A stretch of 64,000 nucleotides of DNA, from contig MU004187.1 of the NCBI GenBank assembly GCA_010093605.1, positions 5,383-69,382 of the forward strand, given 5' to 3'. The notes below the pieces were generated by a model. That model did not search any database and was not told the origin of the DNA. It was given only the letters and a program-made list of their open reading frames with translations. Below are positions 34,399 to 46,571 of this stretch, one piece after another (the first letter of the stretch is position 1; each line of letters opens with the position of its first letter). A program made the translations under genes and the position numbers. Source of the DNA: Lophium mytilinum. Its lineage: Eukaryota > Ascomycota > Dothideomycetes > Mytilinidiales > Mytilinidiaceae.

Positions 34399-36184
34399 AT
34401 GTTGACGACTGACTCCAACAAAGCCACCGAAATACGGCAGGCCGCCGCCAAACACCATGGTTTACCTCTCCTTCCACGTCCCACCGATGACGAGAGAGAT
34501 CCCCTGCGATGGCCTCGAAGTCTGAAGCTAGCTGCACTTATTGCAACAGCCTTTGTCAACTTCACGGCCAATTTTGCTGGCGCGGGACTTTCGGTTGCAT
34601 CTCCAGTGTTACAAGCGCAATTCCACAAAACACCAAATCAGGTCAACAGTCTGCTGACCGTGAGTCTTACTTCAGCGCATTGAATGTGTTTCAGCTCTAA
34701 CTACCCCCTTAGTTCAACTTCCTGCTTCTCGGAGTTGGAAACCTCTTCTGGGTACCGCTTGGCGTCAAGTTTGGCAAACGAGCATCGCTTCTCATCTCCA
34801 CCTTGATACTCTTTGCTGTACTCGTTTGGACCGCAAAGGAAACAGCATTCGCTGGCTTGTTAGCTGCAAGATGCTTGTCAGGTTTTGCATCAGCGGCCGG
34901 AGAAGTGAGAGTTTCCGGTATAGACATGCCGCAAAGCTGACTCCATCGCAGAGTATTGTCCCCAGCATTGTCACCGACATCTTCTTTCTTCACGAACATG
35001 CCGCTATGATGTCTTGGTAAGTTGTTTGGCTCCAACTTAGTGCGACAACCACTGATCAATGCTCAAGGTATACAATCCTCGTCTCCAGTGCTACGGCGAT
35101 TGGTCCCCTCGTGGCATCGTTTATCGTACAATATAGCCGTGGTGGATGGGTTGATTACGTATGGGTTTGTGCCGCGCTTGCTGGTGCGAACACCGTGGCG
35201 ATCTACTTCTTATATCCAGAGTCCAACTTCAACAGACCGAAAGAACCGCTACATCGCGTCTCGGTAACAGGTGAGGACGCAGACAAAGTCCAGGTTGTGA
35301 AAACGGAAACCATTTCTCGCCATCGTGTTAGCGTGGTATCCAAGTCTTGGTTCAGTATCTGGACGAGCGTATTCACCATCAATCGTGAAATCAATATATT
35401 GGAGGTGGCATTGCGTCCATTAAAGATGCTTCTTCGGCCAAGTGTTCTCCTAGCTACATTCATCTATGGAACCAGTCTTGCATCTCAGATTATTCTCATG
35501 TAAGCTGATCTGGATGATTATGCGGTAAGACGGGCGCTGACGGCTGCAGATTCGCATTCCCAAGTTTGCTCCTTGCGCCGCCGTATCTATTTTCTAGTAG
35601 TCAGGTCGGACTCATGCAGATTGCGGCGATAATTGGGTTCTCGATTGGCTGCTTTGCTGGCGGTTATATTGCTGATATCATCACCGCAGTAGTGATCAGA
35701 AGGCAGACGGGTAATGTGTATCCGGAGCAACGGCTGGTAGCGCTCATTCCTGGTTGTCTGGTCGCCCCAGCTGGATGCATTCTTATCGCTTTCGCCTGCT
35801 CTGACAAGTTGCACTGGGTTGCGATCGCATTTGGATTTGGCATGGGTACGTATCAATCCGGTCGCCTTAGGCCTCGGCCACTCTAATTTGCTCGCAGTTT
35901 CATTCGGGACGATATACGCTCCCAATATTGCCATTACTTACGTCGTCGAGTGCTATCCTAGAGTTGTTGCAGAGTGTCTAGTTGCGATAAATGTCTTCAA
36001 GAATCTTGTCGCATTCCTGTTTCTGTATACTGCTGTGGACTGGGTTGCTTCAAGCGGTTGGACTCAGGTATACATGATTATGTTCATGCTAGTTTCGCTC
36101 AGCATGCTTTTGGCCATTCCGTTCTACTTCTTTGGGCCGAAGTGGAGAGGACAGGTTGACATATCCAACGTGAGTGAGGAGTGA
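34399..36184 (+). CDS. MFS transporter of the aromatic-catabolism gene set
   Basis: Six exons (34399-34659, 34713-34904, 34952-35016, 35068-35499, 35550-35845, 35898-36184) encode 510 residues with about 12 membrane segments. DERDPLRWPRSLK before TM1, VPLGVKFGKRASLL in loop 2-3 (a form of the MFS A-motif) and YPESNFNRPKEPLH before the central loop place it with fungal DHA1-like carriers. Splices restore SLLT/FNFLLLGVGN, AAGE/SIVPSIVTDIFF and FGM/VSFGTIYAPN. The ATG at 34399 (MLTTDSNK) was preferred to an in-frame ATG at 34300, which would add a poorly conserved stretch. It likely imports or exports the aromatic substrate; direction unknown. The promoter carries the shared motif twice. Confidence 0.9.
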
Positions 36185-36710
36185 AGGATTCCGAGATTCT
36201 CAAGATCTTGAATTATATCTTTCCGTATCTTGAATAATATCGCATATTTACATATATATTACCTTCTGCTCAGAGGTCCTTGTGGAGTCATCTTGATAAG
36301 AAGTCATCTTTCAGTCTCGGTCGTCTCATGTCGTCGCACGGCGCTGTTTCGCACTGCCATATTGCGGTGTATCCCCAAGCCTGAGCTTGCTTTTGGACAG
36401 ACGGTGATCAATGACGGTGCATGCACGAGCGATGCAATGGGCTCCTTGAACGGCCTGGACGAAGACTAGCGCAATGACTGAGGCAAAAGAATCAAGCGTA
36501 ACATCAAATTTTCAGCGTGATGAGGGCAGGACTATGCTGAAGGATACCACTGTTCAGAATAGCCTCATGTGTTGGAGACACATCTTCAAGAACATGACGA
36601 TAGTGACAAGACACAGTTTCGATTCCATATGTTCAGTGGGCGTATTAAACCCCAAAGAGCCTTGCTCACGCGCAAGAAAATCTTTTTGAAGTTGCCAAAC
36701 GTTTGAAAGC

Positions 36711-37142
36711 CTAATTCTCCTTATACGCCGCCTGAACCTGCACCTCCACTAACGCCTCGTCAGGAAACAGCGCCAGCACGCAAATCGCGGCCCAAGCCGG
36801 CTTGTTCTTCCCAAAGAATCTTCTCGCTAGTGACGCAAGCTGCTGCTGCTGCTCCTTCGTCAACTTTCCTACATGGAAACTCGTCATGTTGAATACGCCC
36901 GCCCAGAGCTCCTCGGGGTCTTTGATGTGAGGTGAGGCGGCGGCGAGCGAGCGCTGGATGTTGGTGAGGGACTTTTCGAACTGTTCGGCGTGCGTACCCC
37001 ATTGAGGAGAATGGTTGTCGGCAATCTGCCCGCTGGTGGCAACTATGCGGCAGCCTGGGGGAAAGGAGGCGGCGGCGGAGATGTTGAAGACGTTGCCTAG
37101 AACTTCGTAGCCGGGGTAGTCATGGTTGGATATTGCGGACAT
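36711..37142 (-). CDS. RidA/YjgF/YER057c-family protein
   Basis: A single-exon gene of 143 residues, close to the family's usual 125-150. RidA proteins are trimeric and hydrolyse reactive enamine/imine intermediates; relatives in catabolic clusters (for example in bacterial aromatic amine degradation) act on pathway intermediates. Visible blocks: CRIVATSGQIADN (the common V..SGQ.. block), QFEKSLTNIQRSLAAA, VFNMTSFHVGK and the C-terminal ALVEVQVQAAYKEN with the conserved E-V-x-A-x-A pattern. The usual Arg before the active-site region (near I-C-V) is not obvious, so catalytic deaminase activity is uncertain. Its neighbours suggest an accessory role in the gene set. Confidence 0.88.
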   Translation of the reverse strand: MSAISNHDYPGYEVLGNVFNISAAASFPPGCRIVATSGQIADNHSPQWGTHAEQFEKSLTNIQRSLAAASPHIKDPEELWAGVFNMTSFHVGKLTKEQQQQLASLARRFFGKNKPAWAAICVLALFPDEALVEVQVQAAYKEN

Positions 37143-37816
37143 CGTTCACCCCTTGATGCTGGAAGTTTTGTCGCGGTTCTAGGAGCTACTGGGAGAGTAG
37201 TGAAGGATTTGGAGAGATTGAAGCGAATAGACGAGGAAGATGATGGGAAGGACTAAACTGGAGCGTGGTGGAAGTGGTTGATATATTTCATATGGCACTA
37301 TCTTCTGGCTCATGCGCACTTGCTTTTACGAATCCTAGAGAAAACACATTCTCAGCACTTAGGGCCTATAAATATATCTATCTCGGCAGAAAAGTAAAAG
37401 ATGTGTTGCAGTAGGAAAGCATCTACAACGAGGGATGATGGACCGGATCGAGGTTAGCGGCAGTCTAACCGCCTTAGGGCAATATCTGAGCAATACCTCC
37501 TCAACTATGCGCGTCGATAAGCACCATGTCGTCCATGCATGTCGAAGCAGCTCGTGTTATCGCATCCAGGATGGCGGCCCAAGTCTGCTGGGGGTACATG
37601 CGGGAGTCTCAATGCGGCCAACGGGTTAGAAAACTGTCTCCAGCATCAAGGCAGTTGGGTGCGGAGTAAGTATTTGGACGACGTCTTCTCATACGCCTTC
37701 TTAGACAGCATACAGCATCTACAACTGAGCCAATATATCAACTCACAACCGCTTCATTTTCTCTTTCGATCATCGAATTCTTCTCTCTCCACCGTCCCAT
37801 ATCATCAATCGTCAGT

Positions 37817-38811
37817 ATGCCCGGCACGAAAAACGCCCCCCACCTCACCAGCCTCCCCTCCGGCACTCCAATCCCAGACATCCTCTCCATTCTATACCGC
37901 GATGGAGCCGTCCGCGTCACTTCCCTCATTTCCCCCGACCAGATCACTCAAGTCGCAGCAGAGCTCAAACCCCACATGGACGCCGACTACAACAGCGGCC
38001 TCAACGTCTTCGCCAAGCAAACAAAAACGGTATGCGGCCTTGCGGGGAAGTCTTCGACTGTGGCCACCGCAATCCTCCAGCAGCCGACGATTCGCGCGTT
38101 GGTAGACGACGCCCTGACCGTGACGACGGAGAGCTGGTGGGGGGACAGCAGGAACACCTGCGTGAGCCCGCCGCTACTTAGTAGCTGTTTTGCAGTACGT
38201 GTGGGACCCGGGAGTGCGAGGCAGGGCCTACATCGCGATGATCAGGACCATCACGCTACGCATCGGAACGCGGATCCAAGGGAGACGACGAAGCTGGGAT
38301 GTATCGTTGCGAGTAAGTGAGCTGGCGAGCTAGCGAACCACTGACTAGCAATCGTTGTGAACGACGAAGCTATAGTCTAAAAGAACTGAAAAGACTAAGC
38401 TTTATCGCAGTATCAAAAGTCACGAAGGAAAATGGCGCTACCGAAGTCGTCCCCCGCTCACACATCTGGGACGATGCCCGCAAGCCCGTCTACCCCGACG
38501 AAGTGACCTATGCCGAGATGGAGCCTGGTGACGCCGTTTTCATCCTGGGCAACTGCTATCATGCGGCCGGCGCAAATGTGACTGAGGATTCGTTCCGCAG
38601 CGTCATCGTGACTCTCTTTTGCAAGGGCGTTTATCGGAGCGAGGAGAATCAGTTCCTCGCTGTGGACCGCGAGACTGCGAAGAAGCTACCGTATGATGTG
38701 CAGGATTTGATCGGATGGAAGGCGTCTGCACCGTTCTGTGGTTGGCATGATTTGAGCAATCCGAGTGATCTGATTCGGGAGGATGTGGGAATCAATAAGG
38801 ATCTTTTCTGA
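37817..38811 (+). CDS. Phytanoyl-CoA-dioxygenase-like (PhyH) Fe(II)/2-oxoglutarate oxygenase
   Basis: Two exons (37817-38312, 38411-38811; a 98-nt intron) give 298 residues. The fold is PhyH: an N-terminal ILSILYRDGAVRVTSLIS block, the iron-binding H-x-D (GLHRDDQDHH, first His followed by D two residues on), ENGATEVVPRSHIWDD after the splice, and the distal His in NCYHAAGANVTEDSFRSV with the Arg that holds 2-oxoglutarate. Fungal members hydroxylate or epimerise small secondary metabolites; the substrate here is unknown. There is no signal peptide. It marks the right edge of the aromatic gene set; membership is by proximity only. Confidence 0.9.
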
Positions 38812-39290
38812 CCTAAAGAAGCAAATTTGCAGTTTAGCTCTCCGAGTAATCAACTTCTTCTCTATATGTTTGTGTGCTTGGATGAAATCCTTCAACACGT
38901 AAGGATCGCGCAAAGCCATCATCAGGGCCTCTCGGTATCTACCTTCGATCTGCATGTTCTCTTCTCCATCAAACTTCTACATCCTTTCCACGCCCTAACG
39001 TATCTCGCTATCTTGGGGCCTACTCGAGTTTCTTCCGATAAGTTTTAGCTACTTTTAGTAAAAGGCATACGGATTAGACCGCTTCATAGAGCTTTTAGAG
39101 GTTGTGTGATGTGGTCGTTGGTACACCACGTAAGACTCCGAAAGAAAATCTGTGCAAATTCAAGACTCATAGTGTGCGATGCTGCTGTAGTGTTATCACG
39201 ACTCGGAAGACCCTCACAAGAGTGCAAGAAACCAGTTGCGGTGTAGATGTTCCTGGTCCCTAAATCAAAGTCCCCAATCTCCTTTTGACC
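38812..39290. other. Convergent intergenic region
   Basis: This 480-bp stretch lies between the PhyH gene and the permease gene, both ending here. No ORF with recognisable content, no repeat and no RNA gene seen. Confidence 0.4.
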
Positions 39291-41121
39291 CTATTTCGCC
39301 AGACCCATATTCCCTTTCCTCTCCACGTCTAACCCTTCCCCTCCCCTCATCGCCAGCGCCTCCTCAATCCCCTCAATGTGAATCTCAGGCCCCACGAAAC
39401 TCTTTCTCTTCCCACCAAACCACGCACCCGCAACAATCGCCACAATCCCCGCAACCACCACGCTCACATAATTCATTGTTTGGGGTGTTGTAGGGGTGAA
39501 GACGGGGAAGCAAAACAGCACAGTATATAGCGACACCCAGGCGACGCTAAACGCGTTGCACAGCGGGCCAAAAACGGGCCCCAGACTGAAGTGGCGCGTG
39601 GACGGAAGGAGGGATCGTCCGCGAAGGAGCAAAATGCCTTGCGGGGCGGCGTAGGTTACGTTGAGGGAAAGGATGGACATGGAGATGAAGGAGTTGAAGG
39701 CGGTCGTGCTGCCGACATAGATCGCTCCATAGAGAATGATGGCCACGGCGCAAATCGCGGTGGCGTTGATCGGGACAGCGAAAGTTGTGTTCACGCGAGC
39801 GAAAGTGGGAGAGAAAGGGAGCCCGTTGTCGCGCGCGAAAGCCCAGGCGAGGCGTCCAGTCGTCGCAATGCAGGAGATGACAGCTCCGAAGTAGATCCAC
39901 AGGTACCAGCACATGAAGAAAGTGGCTGCGGAGTGATTGTTGAGGGCTTGGGAGTAGACGGTCAAGATGGGCAATGCGGAGGCTGAGACAGCGGTGAGGT
40001 CGGTGGTGCTGAACATGAAGGCGATGGTCCAAAGAAAGGAGGTAACGATGCCGATGATCATGGTGTACAGAATGACGCGGGGAATGTTGCGGCCAGGGTC
40101 GGGTAGTTCCTATAGCAGTCTTCGTCAGCAGTCTGAGAGGTTTGATATGGAAGACTTGAAAGCTTACCTCTGCCATATGCGTTCCTGCGTCTGTGGCAAC
40201 GAAGGTGTACATGGCTTGCCCAACGCCAAGCATAAAGGCCATCCCATTGCTCCATCCAGTCTGATTAACGTACTCGGTGAACACGACACGAGATGACTGT
40301 CTTCCGTGAGAGACCGCCAGACATGTGATGAAGAAGACGCAGAAAGCCGTGATGTTGCAGATGAAGAAAGCAATTTCGCCCTTCGGAATCGCTCGTGGAA
40401 GGAAGCAGACTATGGCGGTTGACAGTATCATGACGAGAACGTACACTAGGTAGACCTGCCATTGTGTTGCGACGTAGGTGGGGTTGAAGAAAGTTGCCAG
40501 GTTTCCGATCATTTGAGCTGCTTCATGTCAATTTGACATTGCAGTGGGGAGACGAGAGATTCTTACCGCAGAATATACTTGCAGATGCTGTAGTCAGGCA
40601 CCAAGCAATAACGCTCAGCCAACCCATAATGAAAGCCGCAACGGCGCGATGTTTCTCTGACGACACCATGTAGGCGAAATGATACTGGCCTCCACTAGAA
40701 GGATATGCAGACGCCAACTCAGCTAGCCCAGCATCTATTGAAAAGTCAGGATACCAAATCATCTTCCTATCCAACCCGAAACATACTGATGAGCGAGCAG
40801 GCAACGGCAGCAACAAGGAGGCCAAAGAAGACACCCGGGCCACCCCCGCAAAGAAGAGGTGTGATGAAGACTACACCGATGCATCAATTAGCCCCCAGAT
40901 CGGTAAAGGTGGTTGAATCACTCACCAGCAGAGTATCCGATCCATGAGTTCGTAATACTGAAGGCCAGCGAGAGCATGGCAAGCGTGGAAAACTGTCGTG
41001 GCAGCTCTCCCTTGTGGCCTTGCGCCCTGAGCAGCAGTTCATCGGCAGAGATTACTTCTTCAGACATGATGGAGGTTACTACATGTCCGTCTCCTGGCTT
41101 GGATCCTACGGTCGTCGCCAT
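39291..41121 (-). CDS. APC-family amino acid/choline-type permease
   Basis: Five exons (41121-40926, 40870-40787, 40734-40567, 40517-40168, 40109-39291) encode 538 residues with ~12 membrane segments. Family blocks: FSTLAMLSLAFSITNSWIGYSAG (TM1), LAELASAYPSSGGQYHFAYMVS, THMAEELPDPGRNIPRVI across the last intron, and GRLAWAFARDNGLPFS. These are typical of the fungal choline/GABA/amino-acid permeases (Hnm1/Uga4-like group). Likely plasma-membrane uptake of a small amine or amino acid by H+ symport; the substrate is not readable. Extended intergenic DNA separates it from the divergent GMC oxidoreductase. Confidence 0.92.
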
Positions 41122-42086
41122 ACGTCAGACTACAAAGTGTCGTATCTTGTGATAGTCGGTAACGGTCCCTCAAGAAGGCCTTCGCTGGCCAGAGACTGCT
41201 GTGCGCGCAAGAAAATTGAGAACAATAGCTTAGCGCATAGCAAAAGTCCGATTAAATAGTCAAGGTATGGACAAGATGAAAGGTAGAATAGGTCTTAATA
41301 GTCCATCGAAAGATGAAGTAGACTTCGAAACTCAATGCGAAGTCACCCCTCGCGTCTTAAGTATCTCCACACCCCAGATCTATGATAGACAGATCTGCCA
41401 ATTGGTGCATTCGATAAGCCAGGGACAAGAAAGCTTGGGGATTTTGGTGGTAGATGTGGGTGAGTAGATTGACAGGAACCGCCAGGGCGATTTTACCAGC
41501 CACCTGCATGCGATGCCCCCACAGCTCAGACTACTTCCCGACATAGCCAGGTGATAAGGCCTGCATGGCAATCTATTCCACCGGCATTTCTGAGGGTATG
41601 CACCCCGAGTTCACGGGTGGCTGCAAGTCGCGGAGAGGTAGCCGCTGGTACGAAGTAGTTTCGGCACACCAGCTTATCTGTATACCAGATGCCGTTAGCA
41701 CTCCCGAGTACGTGGTCGGCCCGTCTGCCCCAGTTACATCCCGGCAGTTCCACGGGATGAACGTTCCCTGATAATGCGGGAAGGAGGATGGATACTGAAG
41801 GCACTTCAATCGGCTGCGAGGTGCCGAAGGCATTGCTAGTTCTGGTCGCACACATCGAAGTACCCGCCAGAAGAGTGAGTGTCTGATTGGCTGTGCTTTG
41901 TTTGAATGTCGTGAACGTTGAATATACTTCTAACACCCTCTTCGTCCCTTTTCCCTACGCCTTGATTTCGTCACTTCTTGCAGACTCATAAGCGTACTTG
42001 ATGAGTTTTAGGTTTACATACCCTATTTCGCCATCATATATTGTCAAGAGACCTGATTTTAACTCTCAAGACTCAAGCTCACGAAA
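41122..42086. other. Divergent intergenic region, permease / GMC oxidoreductase
   Basis: About 965 bp holding the two promoters. A minus-strand open stretch at 41526-41936 has no ATG at its 5' end and no family resemblance. No repeat or clear regulator palindrome was noticed. Confidence 0.4.
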
Positions 42087-43985
42087 ATGGACCGCTTCAC
42101 TTCCCTCGCCTCCCGCGAATTCGACTACATAATTTGCGGCGGTGGCACCTCTGGCAGCCTGCTTGCCTCTCGTCTCTCTAAAATCCCTAACATCACCATA
42201 CTCCTCATCGAAGCAGGCCGCGACTCTAGCATCGCATCTGACGTGCTCGTCCCAGGAAAGTACATCTCACAGCTCTCCGAAGACCACGATGGGCTCTGGG
42301 AGATGCCCACGGTACCTCAAGAGCAACTCAACGGCCGCAGTCTCACTTTTCTTCGAGGGAAACAGATCGGTGGGAGTAGTGCGGTCAACTACATGGCTCT
42401 AGCAAGAGGTCCAGCAGCTGACTACGATGAGTGGGCGAAGCTGACCGGTGATGAAGGGTGGAAGTGGGACAACGTGCTTCCGTTGATGAAAGGCCTGGAA
42501 AACTTTGATCCTCGGGTTCCGGAGGGATATGAGAAATTCGCGGTGCCAGATCCTGGCAGCCATGGCGCTGGAGGGCCGCTAGCAATTTCGTTCGGGGAGC
42601 AGATGGTCCCTGGTGTTGAAACATTTATTGATGCCTGTAAGGAGAAGGGTATCCAGTTGTGCTTGGACAATAACGCCGGAGATCCGGTTGGAGTGGGGCT
42701 GGCACATTTTAACGTTGGAAACGGGCAGAGGAGTTATGCTGCGAATGCGTTCTTGGGGGCTGAGGTGCGCAGAAAGGCGAAAGGACTGACAGTACTTACA
42801 AGGACGGTTTGTGATAAAATCCTTTTTGAGGGCAAAAAGGCGACAGGAGTGGAGTTGTTTCATGTACCAACAGGAGAAAAAGGTACGCGCGTGAAAGACG
42901 TCGACTTCCGTTTCAAACAACTAATATAGGGACTAGTACGTGTGGACTGCAGACAGGAAATCATCCTCGCCGCTGGTGCGTTTGGTTCGCCGCAGTTACT
43001 CATGCTTTCTGGCGTTGGGCCTCGACATCACCTGGAGAGCCACGGAATACCCGTAGTGGCGGACGTTCTGGGTCTGTAACTCGCCATACCCACCCCAGAA
43101 GTACACGGCTGACGGTTTGCAGGAGTGGGCCAAAACGCTTTAGACCACTCCGTCGTAACGATCGAATACAAGGTCCGCAGCGACCTGCCTGATCATAACA
43201 GGCTATTCATAAACCCGCTCCTCCTCGCTGAAGCTGAAGCTCGGTATTCCAAAGATCGAACCGGCCCTCTCGCCGTCTTCGGCACCAGCGGTACTGTCGC
43301 GTTCCCGAAAATCAAGCAGCTCTACGAGTCGAGAGAGTTTCATGCCCTCGATACTCCGACCCAAGCATATCTCCTAGAGAAGACAAGGCCATCTGCAGAG
43401 ATCTGGCTGGCTGCGGGTCCTTCTTTTTATGCCAATAAAGCGCACCCGAACGAGTCGTTCGTTACCCATGAGCTATTGCTCCAGAACAACCTATCGAAGG
43501 GAACGGTGTCTCTAAGATCGAGTAACCCAAGAGACCTGCCGGTGATAGACCCAAAGTTTCTAGATCATCCGTTCGATCGACGAATCGCGATTGAGACCGT
43601 TAAAGAAGCGGTACGAATCGCTCAGGCTACTGCGTATGATACGGTCATCGAAAAGATGGTCCACGGGCCTGGCAAGCAGTCCAAAGTCGCAAACATTGAC
43701 GTAGACGATGAGGTCGTCCTTAATTTTGTACGAGAGAACCTTGGCCAAGGTTATCATACCATGGCCACCTGCAGGATGGGCACCAAGCATGATCCCTTAG
43801 CTGTAGTTGATTCGGAATTCCATGTGGTAGGCGTTGAAGGCCTTCGTCTCGCTGATCTGTCGGTCTGCCCAGTCTTGACCTGCAATCATACCCAGATCAA
43901 CGCATATTTGATTGGGGAAAAATGCGCGAAGATACTATTGGGGATGCATAGCTTTAGGCTGGAGACAGTAGAATCCAAGCTGTAG
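42087..43985 (+). CDS. GMC-family FAD oxidoreductase (choline dehydrogenase / aryl-alcohol oxidase-like)
   Basis: Three exons (42087-42882, 42937-43071, 43123-43985) give 597 residues. The dinucleotide fold is at the N-terminus ([17 protein letters not shown]...LLIEAGRD). GMC signature 1 lies at [19 protein letters not shown] and signature 2 across intron 1 ([19 protein letters not shown]). The C-terminal catalytic pair is present: His in [11 protein letters not shown] and His in [14 protein letters not shown] (His/His). No signal peptide is visible, so probably intracellular, unlike secreted aryl-alcohol oxidases. It oxidises a primary alcohol to an aldehyde; the substrate is unknown. Intron 2 has a weak GTCTGT donor, chosen because it restores LGVGQN. 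Possible supplier of aromatic aldehydes to the neighbouring set. Confidence 0.92.
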
Positions 43986-44076
43986 AGTAAAACTGCTCGA
44001 TACGATTTCGAATCCTGCAATGATAGCATTCTTTATCACACGGTTCGAATGAGCTCTGTCTTGACTTGGCATGTGA

Positions 44077-45942
44077 TCAGATCAATAGCAGATTCTCCGC
44101 ATCAGTGCCATCCATTAGATCCATATAGTTTGTCGGCCGATCCCCCGACCACACCTTCTCCAAAATTTTCATCGCACTCTCAACGTTTCGAAATCCTCCA
44201 GAGAGCTGCATCAGCCTAGCCCTCTCCCGTACCCAAGCCCTCTTACGATCGTCTTTAATCTCGAGTGCGGCATGAAATAAGGGCCATAGCAGCTGATCTG
44301 CATACCCAGTAGAGGGTTGGCATTGCTTCGCGTGGTAGAAGACGCTATGAGCTAGCCACTCGACCTCGTCCTCGTCGTCGCTAGAGTGGAATAGTCGAAG
44401 CATGTATAGAACAATAGCATGTCGATAGGCCTCCGTCAAATGCAGCCATTGGGGACCACGATCCGTATGCATTTGACGGGTCAGCATTAGCTGTTTCAGA
44501 TGGCTGACTTCTTCTAAGATCTCTCGTGTGGGATGTCCGGGATCCTCTTGTTCTTTGTAGAGGTCGACAATCTTATGAACAATTTCAAACTGGTCGAGGG
44601 GACACGGGATCACGTCGTGGCTCCATTGCTGGCTTGAGTAGTATGTAAATGACTCTATGTCTTCAGTTGAGAAAACTGGTCTACGAGCGTGGGATGCTGC
44701 TGCCATTGTATCGAGCCTGTGACACTGAGTATTAAGAGCTAGAGGATTAGGATATGTCTCACCATGCTAGGCTTTGCTCAACGAAACTGTCAGGCGTTCG
44801 CTCAGCTCCTCGTAGTTCAATAAGTTTCTTCGCGCCCTGAAAATGAGTATCGAACTTGGCGACACCGCCGAGGCAGACCTGTCGTCCACTATTAGTGCTT
44901 GCACCAAGTGGAGAGAGTGGATTTATACATCAGTCATAGTCAGCATCAAAATTGTAGCAAGTGTGGCCGGATTCCTTGCTCTCTCCTCGCAATACAGATC
45001 TTCCTGTAACAAACTCATAGCTTTTCCACGATACTTGAGGCTTTCATAGTGAAACATCTCATTCGACAGCCGCACATTGTAGTGACAGGCAGCCAGGGCC
45101 CCGCAGGCGTAAAGAAGTGTCTGAGATTGATGAGCCAGTGGTAAGATATACTCTCGATATGGATTCAAGATGGCGTTGTTATCCACACTCATCTTTGGAG
45201 CAACTTCCAGAAGGTGGTATGAGAGAAGGAAACGCATATCGTGAGGGATGTTGAAGAAATCGAGAGGACGGGTAGGCGTTGCGACGCTGGCTAAAGAACT
45301 AGATTCAGCTTCCTCCTCTTCCAAACCCGATCCAAGAAGTAAGCTTGATGTTCTGATCGTGGGAAGGAGTATGGTATCAGCTCTATCCCCAATATAAGCG
45401 TCGTTGTGTTGCAATGTGGTTCCATAATCAAGATCATCTTCGAAAAGACCTGGCATCTGTGCGAAGTTCGTAAATTCTAGAACCGCGCTCCTTGTATTCG
45501 TTTGCGAGGCCTCGACGGATGCCCTATCTATGCCCATACGATTCCACATGTAATAGTCCGTATTGGCTCCTGGAACGTCTTCGTCCATACTAAACGTGTT
45601 CGTGCTTGGATTCTCATCTCGCGATTCACAGAGGAGTGGAGTTTCGGGTTGCTCCAATGGACGTGAGGCGTCGAAAATCTCGTTCTGGGCTGATCTGTTC
45701 CTCTGGAGCTTACGTCTGGTACCTTTCGACTGCTTCTTTTGGTGTATAGCTGTATTCTCCATGACCGGTATCTGCCTCCCAGCATTCTTCCCTCTGCTAG
45801 CCAGCCCCGCCCACCGCAAGACATAGCCCTCGCATTCGATGCGCTTCTTCACGCAACTTCCACAGGCCGGTACCACTTTATCACACTTCCGGCCTTGTCG
45901 ACGACACGTACGGCAAGCTGTTCCTCCATATCTCGTGGCCAT
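44077..45942 (-). CDS. Zn2Cys6 transcription factor
   Basis: Three exons (45942-44929, 44878-44763, 44716-44077) encode 589 residues. The zinc cluster is at the extreme N-terminus (ACRTCRRQGRKCDKVVPACGSCVKKRIECEGY), with all six cysteines at normal spacing. A basic linker and an acidic/Ser-rich middle follow, then a fungal-specific domain of the Fungal_trans_2 kind (HDMRFLLSYHLLEVAPKMS..., LLYACGALAACHYN, FQGAKKLIELRGAE). Splicing joins TMTD to VCLGGVAKFDTH and AW to LDTMAAASH. It is tail-to-tail with the GMC gene, 91 bp between stop codons, which suggests the two may belong together; its targets are unknown. Confidence 0.9.
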
Positions 45943-46306
45943 TGTATTGGTAGAGGTGCGGGGGTTGCGGAGGCCCTAGTCGGAAGTGGATGGGAGGAAC
46001 AGCATCATATAGCTTCGTCAATAGTGATTCAGGCAATAGAGGGAGAGGATGGCAGTGACTGAACGGCCATAAGGTATTCGGAGGAGACATGTCGCTCTAA
46101 GTAGAGACGTGCTGAGCTGACGACGGCGCGAGATAGCTGTCCGAGGTGCATGCCAAAACGCCCCTAGAATGGCTTTGGTTAGGCTGCATCAACGCGACCA
46201 TCTTAACCACCATCCTCTCCATCCTCCAGCCTTCTATCAATCTTCTTCTCGAGCTTCGCTTTATTGACTGCACTAAGTAAGGACATTCTTTCTACCTGGG
46301 GTACCA

Positions 46307-46571
46307 TCAAACACTCAAACACTCAAACACTCAAACACTCAAACACTCAAACACTCAAACACTCAAACACTCAAACACTCAAACACTCAAACACTCAAAC
46401 ANNNNNNNNNNNNNNNNNNNNNNNNNNNNNNNNNNNNNNNNNNNNNNNNNNNNNNNNNNNNNNNNNNNNNNNNNNNAAACACTCAAACACTCAAACACTC
46501 AAACACTCAAACACTCAAACACTCAAACACTCAAACACTCAAACACTCAAACACTCAAACACTCAAACACT
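46307..46571. repeat. (TCAAACAC)n microsatellite with an internal assembly gap
   Basis: Perfect 8-bp repeats run from 46307 to 46401 and again from 46477 to 46571, with 75 N between (46402-46476). The unit keeps phase and sequence on both sides without a mismatch, so the true array length is probably unknown rather than 75 bp. In all frames the array is open, reading as an 8-residue period over 24 nt, but there is no surrounding gene. Confidence 0.95.

Noticed and set aside
41526-41936. Minus-strand open stretch of ~136 codons between permease and GMC genes
   Set aside because: No ATG at its start, no recognisable motif, and it lies in a divergent promoter region.
46307-46571. Possible internal telomere repeat
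   Set aside because: The unit TCAAACAC is not TTAGGG-like in either orientation.
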